This document shows positions 56,968 to 64,000 of a DNA stretch of 64,000 nt, one piece after another. The DNA is from Manduca sexta. Its lineage: Eukaryota; Arthropoda; Insecta; Lepidoptera; Sphingidae. Numbering within the stretch: position 1 is the stretch's first letter; each line of letters starts with the position of its first letter. The notes under the pieces are model-generated. The model was given only the letters and a program-made list of their open reading frames with translations. It did no database searches and had not been told where the DNA came from. The translations under genes and the position numbers were made by a program. The stretch spans positions 2,480,001 to 2,544,000 of the forward strand of contig NC_051136.1 in NCBI RefSeq assembly GCF_014839805.1, in the 5' to 3' direction.

Positions 56968-57190
56968 TATGCCTTGGTGGTGCGGTTTATTGGTGTAAGA
57001 CTGTTGCACTGAGGTCCAGGGTTCAATTCCTTGGTGGAGTACAGAGAAATTGATTTTATCTGCTCAGTATCACCTCGGAGTCTGGAATGATGTCCAAATG
57101 GCTACAAACTGGTCATTTTCATTACATAGGGTCGAAGCTGGGTGTGATAACCTCTGCCAATCTTTGAAACAGAAAAATGACGTAATGCTC
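56968..57190 (+). repeat. SINE family B copy
   Basis: 'cttggtggtgcggtttattggtg' and 'gaggtccagggttcaattccttgg' (box B), then 'tctgctcagtatcacctcggagtctggaatg'. The 3' part is diverged. Confidence 0.7.
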
Positions 57191-57405
57191 TAAGGATGAT
57201 GCCATAAAGGCGTTTTCAAGTACGTGATTTTGTCTGGATGATCTTTGAGACAATGGAACTAGGTCTAAAATTCTTAAACTAATAAACAGCTACGATGTCC
57301 TTTGGCTATGTAAATTTAATTTTATTTTGAACTGGCTATAAGTCAATTATTCAAATCCATTCACCGCTTTTTAAGTTTACTTTAACAAACACGAATACTA
57401 ATAAC

Positions 57406-57406
<1 letters not shown>

Positions 57407-57486
<80 letters not shown>
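57407..57486. repeat. (TA)40 microsatellite
   Basis: Eighty uninterrupted bases of TA running directly into a Helitron 5' end (tatactaatattataaa). Confidence 0.95.
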
Positions 57487-57487
<1 letters not shown>

Positions 57488-57660
57488 TAATATTATAAAT
57501 CTGAAGAATAAAATTGTTTGAACGCACTAATCTCAGGAACTATACTACTATTAAACCGATTTTGAATTTATTCTCTAATACGAAGCTACATTACTCGTGA
57601 CTACGATACGCTACTTTTAATTCCGGAAAAAAATTACGCTTGCGCGGTCATAGGCAAAAT
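57483..57660 (+). mobile_element. Helitron, short copy fused to the (TA)40 tract
   Basis: 5' TATACTAATATTATAAATC (leading TC lost in the TA tract), 'gtttgaacgcactaatctcaggaactata', then a 3' remnant 'ttgcgcggtcataggcaaaatccag' without CTAG. Confidence 0.7.
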
Positions 57661-58157
57661 CCAGGTCAATATAATAAAAGTAAAAACAATTGACTAGTTT
57701 TATTTCAAGAAGTTTACACGCCGAGGACACCAAGCAGCCACTCATGAGTAAATCTTAAAAAATGACACTAAGTCCGGCCCCGACAGTTCCCTAAGCTTCG
57801 CCACAGCGTTGCGATATAAACTCATCAGTTACACACAACAAGTACTTAAGAGTTAAATTAAACTTTGACAATGCATTTTTAAAGTTGCAGCGAAAAATTC
57901 CCTCAAGATCAACAGCTCGCCGCGAGCAAGATTTTTTAAGTATAACGAAGTCCAGGACTATGGTAAAGTGTATTGTATGAATATGTAAAGTTATCAAACC
58001 ACTTATCAGGTCTTTTGTAAGTCAGCAACTTGTGTAATTTCTTGGTGGATTTATTGTTTATCATTGACAGTGTGACATTGACAGTGTGGTCCCTTATTTT
58101 CTAATTTTATTCATGAATTTGTTTATATAAGGTGTTACACTTTAGACCAGAGGTTAG

Positions 58158-58232
58158 TTTTTTTATGCATCCACGGAAAAGTGATTAATCCGCACCTGAT
58201 GGTAAGTGGAATGGGGTCCAATAGAATGTCAA
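58158..58232 (+). repeat. Dispersed repeat family D, 5' fragment
   Basis: 'tttttatgcatccacggaaaagtg' then 'cacctgatggtaagtggaatggggtccaatagaatgtcaactg'. Confidence 0.7.
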
Positions 58233-58679
58233 CTGTACCATATCATTTTACTCGACCCAGAAAACGAACCCGAGACAGCATGGCGAACATATCGCGTGCA
58301 ATACAAGTAAAAAATCACAAATACATGATATATAGACATGATTTCATATTAGACACAATAAGCCCAGACACGTAATAGAGCAAATTTTATAGAAATATTT
58401 TCAAAAGTGACATTATGAAAGTAATAAAAGAATGGAAGCAGTTCATGTCTTTTATTAACCGTGTAATGTCCATAGCACGCTGTTTATTGCGAAGAGACTG
58501 CGGGACAAAGCCTCGTTGTTTGGTCGGGTAGCTACTGCAGGCGTCGTCTTGAAAAAATAAAACGTCTTGCCGTTTTCCGTGTTTAATGGTGTTTTTAATT
58601 TTCTTCCTTTTTTGAATGTGTAATGTCATGATTCATTTAAACTTTTTTGTGCCAGTGACATTTGAACTTTTATTATTTA
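58233..58679. other. Non-coding stretch
   Basis: An 80-aa minus ORF (58387-58629) has no domain. No gene supported. Confidence 0.35.
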
Positions 58680-58873
58680 TGGCGGCTCGCGGCTCCGGCC
58701 GTGTGACAAAGTTTGCCGGGATAAAAGTCCCGCGTTATTCCCGAGATAATAGCCTATAGCAATCAAGAGTAGTGTAGCTTCCTATGAGTGAAATAAATCA
58801 GTTTCGGTTTAGTAGTTTCTCAGATTAGTGCGTTCGAACAAAAAAACTCTTCAGCTTTGAACGTTAATATAGA
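58680..58873 (-). mobile_element. Helitron, short copy
   Basis: Minus strand: 5' TCTATATTAACGTTCAAAGC then 'tgaagagtttttttgttcgaacgcactaatctgag', and 3' 'cacacggccggagccgcgagccgcca', with CTAG lost. Confidence 0.75.
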
Positions 58874-60329
58874 TTAAATAATGTAAATAGTTAATAGAGT
58901 AAAAGAAGAACTGTTGTAAAAACATCCTAAATAAGTTACGTGACACTTTCAACTTAATATGTTTTGTGTTATGAGATTTTGAAATGATTTATGGTGACCG
59001 TCGGAACGGTGCTCATTTCTTGGGCAGGGATTATTTTATACCACAGTGATAGGGTGATCATAACACACAATAATCCGTCATTTTGCGGTGTTTTTAAAGG
59101 TAATGCAATAACAACAGTTATAAAACTGTACAAAAAAATTACGACTTCAACTTTTTTCCAAAAGAGCTACATCTTTCCGTCCCATGATGTGATATAAGAC
59201 AAAGTTATCTGTATCGGATACAAATTCGAATTCCGCGCAAACTATTATACCAAAATTTATTGATCTGGGAATCAAACCTAAAATCTTACCTTTCTAAGCC
59301 ATGCTAATAACAGTAAGCCATTACTAAATACCAATTAGCTTGATCAAGCACCCCTTACCGCCCAAGCTGATCATGTCACGGAATTACAAGCTGCCTAACT
59401 ACCCTCATATGCATACGCGAAGTTGGGCTATGTTCAAGGCATGCCCTAATTGCCCAGCTAGGCGTCCGGGTTTATAATCAAGAATGACAATGCTGCCCGT
59501 CAAAGCCGCTCTGGTGTTCCAGAATTTAATTATTTTGTTCAGCGTTGCAGTGTTGGAGATTATACGGTTATAGAAGGATAAAAGGGAACTTCGGAACTTA
59601 GGTGAGGTATTGTTAATTTGTATCGACAGGTTTTATATGGATTTGCTTTCAGTTTGTATTTGGTGTAGTCGATAATATGATGCTTGAAGTGAACTTTCTA
59701 TTCTGATTTGATGTATATTATAATCTCAGTTGCTGTTTCAGTGAATTATGGTCATGAACAATTTCAAATATACTCGACGTTACCAAATATCTTCTGTATT
59801 ATACACGTATTTCTGGCTGCAAATATTTGTTATTTCCTTGAAGGTAACAGAAACAATTTAGCTTTCTATTCCATAAGTCCTACACACAAAAGTATTGCCA
59901 CATTACTTAACATTTATATCGAATATTCTAGTTTAACAGCCTCATCACTGAATAAATAAACATCCAAAACCTCAGCAACAGCTGAAGTTTATCTCGCAAG
60001 CCCACTGACCTTCTGAAATTAAATAAAGCGGTTAAAACGACATAAAATAACCGGCTGGAGTCTAATAAATTGTTAGTAACGTTTAATAAACTCCTACTAA
60101 AAACTGAGGCTGAGCACATAAATAAGGTTTACCTCAAAAAGCGGAGTGGAGTGGGCCACACGTTATCGCGGCCAAGGCACGGCCGCCACCTGCGACGTGC
60201 ATTTACTTGATATTTAATTAACGTTGAACGATCTACAATCGCTGGATGTGACGCGGGCATTAACTGCTTCAGGAGGACTGGGTTTGTTTCGGTTTTTGAT
60301 GGATATGGTTTTAAAAGTGTTTTTTCATT
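58874..60329. other. Non-coding stretch with a SINE B fragment
   Basis: No gene. SINE B remnant at 59172-59325. GC-richer patch at 60140-60290 ('cgcggccaaggcacggccgccacctgcgac'). ORFs at 58991-59197 and 59708-59959 lack domains. Confidence 0.35.
59172..59325 (-). repeat. SINE family B, degraded copy
   Basis: Reversed 'cgtcccatgatgtgatata', 'ggatacaaattcgaattcc', 'gggaatcaaacctaaaatc' and 'taagccatgctaataacagtaagcc' keep family order. Confidence 0.5.
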
Positions 60330-60420
60330 ATTTATTTATTTACACTTAATATACAGAGAAGTATATAGACGGACTTAATGGCAAAGTAATTTTCTACCAG
60401 TCGACCTTAAGGTGGTGCAG
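60330..60420 (-). repeat. LINE 3' tail
   Basis: 'tatttatttatttacac' then 'gacggacttaatggcaaagtaattttctaccagtcgacc', matching the tail at 29855-29946. Confidence 0.5.
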
Positions 60421-60506
60421 AGATAAACAAGGAATCGAATTTGTGAAAGGAATTTCGAAAACACACAAGGAAGTATCTTTTATCTCTGATTATTTTATGA
60501 TGCTTA

Positions 60507-60700
60507 CTGCTAATCTAATAGATTTGATAATTAGACTCTTGGTGGTGCAGAAATCGGTGGAAGCAGATCATCCGCTCCAGATGCAGCCCTGATGCTGACC
60601 ACGATCCTCAGATATGAGAAACCGATCAGAAACAGAGAGACTGCTAATTCAATAGATTTGCTAATGAAAGAGTCTTGGTGGTGGTGCACTGTTTAAAAAC
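60507..60700 (+). repeat. Direct duplication with 134-bp spacing
   Basis: 'ctgctaatctaatagatttgataattagactcttggtggtgcag' at 60507 recurs as 'ctgctaattcaatagatttgctaatgaaagagtcttggtgg' at 60641. The unit includes 'ctccagatgcagccctgatgctgaccacgatcctcag'. Confidence 0.7.
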
Positions 60701-63700
60701 TCACGGTGGCCATCGTAGTTACATGAAAAAATAGCTCTTGGAGTCCTTATAGTTGTAATAACCTGATAATTAGATTACTATCCGAACCAAACCAGTGAGC
60801 CAAAACGGACGCCTATCGTTCAAGACACATTACCATCTATCTCTCTGATTGACCTACAATTGGCCCTATAAGTTACATCTTATTATGGATAGTCATAATT
60901 ATAACAGTACATTAGTAACACAGTGGTATCCTCATTATGTTGTCTTTTCTTTCTTTCTTCATAAATCTAGATCTTAAGTTATCTTACCTATTATTATCCC
61001 ATTGTACCGTGGACATTTATACTTCACTTCTAATCTTCTCAATATCATTTTAGAAGTTAGCAATCCAAGACCACACCCCGTAAATTAACTTTAGAAGTTC
61101 CAAAACCAAGCATTTCAAGACTATGTAAATTGTGTCCATACAAGATAAGGAAATTAGAACAAGCCCCATCCCGTTTCTCTACATCTAAGTTCCTCCCACT
61201 TCACCGAGGCACTCACACAATCTTAGGCTCTCTGCCATAATTGTATTTAGTCAATTAGCATACGAAATTTCATTTACGGGCCCTGGTAATTACTCGCGTT
61301 ACGTACTACGTTTATTAAAGGGTCTATCACTTGTCTGCCTACCCTCTGATTTAATAATATTGTTCTTTCCTCCGCTAAGATGTGAGCTTAGATTGTGAGT
61401 TACGGCAAATGTTATTAGATATAAAACGTTGAATTTATGAAGTAATACTTGTTACAAGGTTTTGTGTTTAAATTAAAGGTGAGAATTTTTTAAATGATGC
61501 GGGATGGTTTTTACTGGCTTTTTGCGATGTAGATGAATATTTTAGATGATTTTTATGAGGAAGTTGGGAAGTTGGTAAGGAAGAAATGAATAAATAAGTA
61601 CCTTCAACTGAGTTGTGTAGCAATGGTTACTACTCATTACAAATTTATGGGAAATGTGGAATGATTCTGATTGCATAAGACATTTGTAATTGGTAATTAA
61701 TAATTTATATAGCTCAAATTACCAAATTTTATATTATTCTGGGTATAAAGCTCAAAATCTTAAATACTGATTAGCTTATTATTAATTTTCAAATTTACTA
61801 TACAAATAATAAAATTTCAAATTAAATAATCGCTTTTATTGATTTACTAGCAGCATGCTGAGCAGTAGGGTCTTAAATTAAATTTCTCTTTCATGCAATA
61901 AAAATGGAGCGGTTATTTTATTAGAAAAAGAATATGACTATTACTTCTTTAGTGTAAAATGACGTTATTATTTTACACATTCCAAAACATCGAGAAAGTG
62001 CAATAACTCGCAATCAAACTTTTACTCCGTAACTGACAGTTGCTTCCATTAATCATTTTGCGTAGAGTCCTGTACAAATTGATAGCAACTGCGGCAGTAC
62101 CATGGTTTATTCAATAATATATTTATGACTTCGCACCACTAATAGAAAACCAGCACTTCACGCAAAGTGCAATGCAAATTGCTCATGAAATTTAACAGAG
62201 CGAGGAAAAACGCCCGGAGCTGATCAGGCGAGGATCTTGACATGCGCAAACAATAATAAGATGGACGCCTAAGGCCTAAACTATTCTATGCATTTGTGAT
62301 TGATTCGATAGGAGCGTGGGGATTGAGTGATTGAATTATTATATCGGTAGGTGGTCAAATTAGAGTAGGACTCAATAGACGAATTATAGTTCCTGTGGCA
62401 GTTATTGAAGATAATAGTGCAGACAATTATATTCTTGAATTAAAGTATGTGCAGAACATTTGATGAACTGATAGTGAAAGAAACTAAGGTTTGGTTATTG
62501 TTATTTAAACACTGATTTTTGCTTATTGTTATCTAATCGTGAAAATCAAAGCGTGATCTTTGTTTTCAAACAGGTATTTGGGCATATTTTCCTAGTGCAC
62601 CTTCTCAATTTTATATCATCAGATACATGAAAGAATCGCCTTCAACATAAATATGTTGAGAGCGAGTCTTTTTGCTTATGGTGAATTAAACGAAGTAAAA
62701 TGCGTTCTTTCTTTGATTTTGTTACCACTTGTCTTTTTTCTATATATTTCCACCATATAACATTTTACTAGAATTACAAACCCTATATGCACCACGTACC
62801 GATACGAAATAAAAACCCAAACATGCGAAATGATCGCGTGGTCGACCGTGAACTACTACGAGCGATGTCATCTCGATTCCATAACCGAGCGTATGTTATT
62901 TAGCCCCGATTGCGTCTGATTGCCGATCCCGAGGGACGTCCGATAGACGGGTCAAAGATTTAAGTTAAATTTGTATTCGACTTTTGGTAAATATAGTTAC
63001 AGTCCACGCGTAAGCTCAGAGAAATTATCAGGAGCAATGATTTAATGTTGTAATTTTTTAGATATTATGTTATTGATGTAATAAGCTTATTTCACACTTT
63101 TGGCGCCTGATCCTATCAGCAATGATAACACAATAGCTACAATATCACTAAATCATTATGTAAACATTCTATAAGATTCCACGGAGCTCGTGCGTACAAT
63201 ACATTTTGTATAGATATTAAGAATTTTGTTGACATGTTTCCAAATTTGATTTAAAATCAAATTTGAAGCCCGGTAGTATGTTGGAATACCTATCCTACCT
63301 ATCAAGGAAGATTTCATGGTATTTTTCATGATTATGATTACTTAGGGAGTCTGGATTTTTCTGGTCTTTACCCCCACTATATACCTTCAATTGCTTTCTA
63401 TAAATTTTACTTACTTCTCAAATCGTATTGGCTATTCCCGAGCCTAATGTAGGCAATTATGTTATTTTAAATCGTATTTATCAGTAGTTGTAGGATGTCA
63501 ATGTAACTAAAAAGATCATATAATTCTTAATCATGAGTTTAAATCAAGAGCAAACCAACAATCGAATATAGAACATTCCAGTTTTTGCTTTTCAAAATAC
63601 TCTGACAATTTGAACCCATTCCAATAGACGTTCTAAGACCTAGTCCCGAACCGTTAGGCCACTTAGGTATTTAACTCAAACTGGAATCCAATTATCCGTA

Positions 63701-64000
63701 CACAGAATACTGGAGCTCGGGCGGGTCGTCTCTGAATTTATCGCTAATTGTTATTTGATACGGTTATGTTCTAGCTAGGTAAGTGTGGAACGATTTAAGA
63801 CTCAATAACTTCAGATTTAGACTTATGCGAAGATAATGGACCTGGATGGATAAGCTGTATGGATAATATTGCTAATAGAAATTAAAAAGAAGATAATGCT
63901 AATAGAGGTGTTGACTAAAATGCAATATCTAGATGCTGGAATAAGTAAGAATTTATGTAACATTGAATCAAATGAAAATTTGATAGCTATATTTGTGATG
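60701..64000. other. Long AT-rich stretch, essentially unique, no gene
   Basis: No ORF of note, SINE or Helitron recognised. A perfect 25-nt palindrome lies at 63241-63265, and a GC-richer patch at 62815-62960 ('gatcgcgtggtcgaccgtgaactactacgag...'). Confidence 0.4.
63241..63265. other. Perfect 25-nt palindrome
   Basis: 'caaatttgattt', a central a, then the exact complement. Function unknown. Confidence 0.85.

Noticed and set aside
57407..57486. CRISPR-like or satellite array
   Set aside because: Simple (TA)n microsatellite in a eukaryotic genome. No spacers.

Overview
The window looks like AT-rich lepidopteran (moth or butterfly) nuclear DNA. The evidence is the kinds of repeat present: Helitrons with the 5' TCTATAC and 3' CTAG|T ends common in moths and butterflies, tRNA-derived SINEs with the 'gcccgtgctcagcagtggg' core, RTE-type LINE tails ending in QQW..., and a short (TTAGG)n tract. 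No species is assigned.

Genes. Only one host gene can be supported: the last two coding exons (3456-3598 and 4147-4321, + strand) of a secreted chitin-binding protein resembling the single-domain cuticular proteins analogous to peritrophins (CPAP1). Its earlier exons should lie left of the window. Everything to the right of it is gene desert. No other open reading frame has a recognisable domain except remnants inside transposons: a cysteine-rich CXC-like/acidic C-terminus in a fold-back element, a BED-type zinc-finger remnant in a hAT element, and C-terminal stubs of RTE LINEs.

Layout. 1-5.6 kb: CPAP1-like 3' end, with a Helitron carrying four 123-bp tandem units only 73 bp upstream of an exon. 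5.6-13.7 kb: SINEs, Helitron pieces and a nested insertion with a 10-bp target duplication. 14.78-15.13 kb: a 95-bp-period minisatellite derived from a dispersed repeat. 15.8-24.4 kb: more SINEs and Helitrons, one Helitron with 135-bp internal units. 26-34.5 kb: dispersed repeats, Helitrons and a 145-bp MITE. 36.8-37.5 kb: a complete non-autonomous hAT element with a perfect 8-bp target duplication. 38-46.5 kb: repeats and a perfect 19-bp hairpin. 49.1-51.4 kb: the most unusual structure, a Helitron followed by a 1.64-kb palindromic element (two ~765-bp inverted arms, each holding the 3' end of a transposon gene) and then a TA-flanked MITE. 54-60.5 kb: SINE, Helitron and LINE tails and a (TA)40 tract fused to a Helitron end. 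60.7-64 kb: mostly unique AT-rich sequence.

The window therefore holds one gene terminus and a dense, layered transposon record. No operon, CRISPR array or intact tRNA or rRNA gene was seen. Transposon family names rest on terminal motifs and remembered consensus features, not on a database search.
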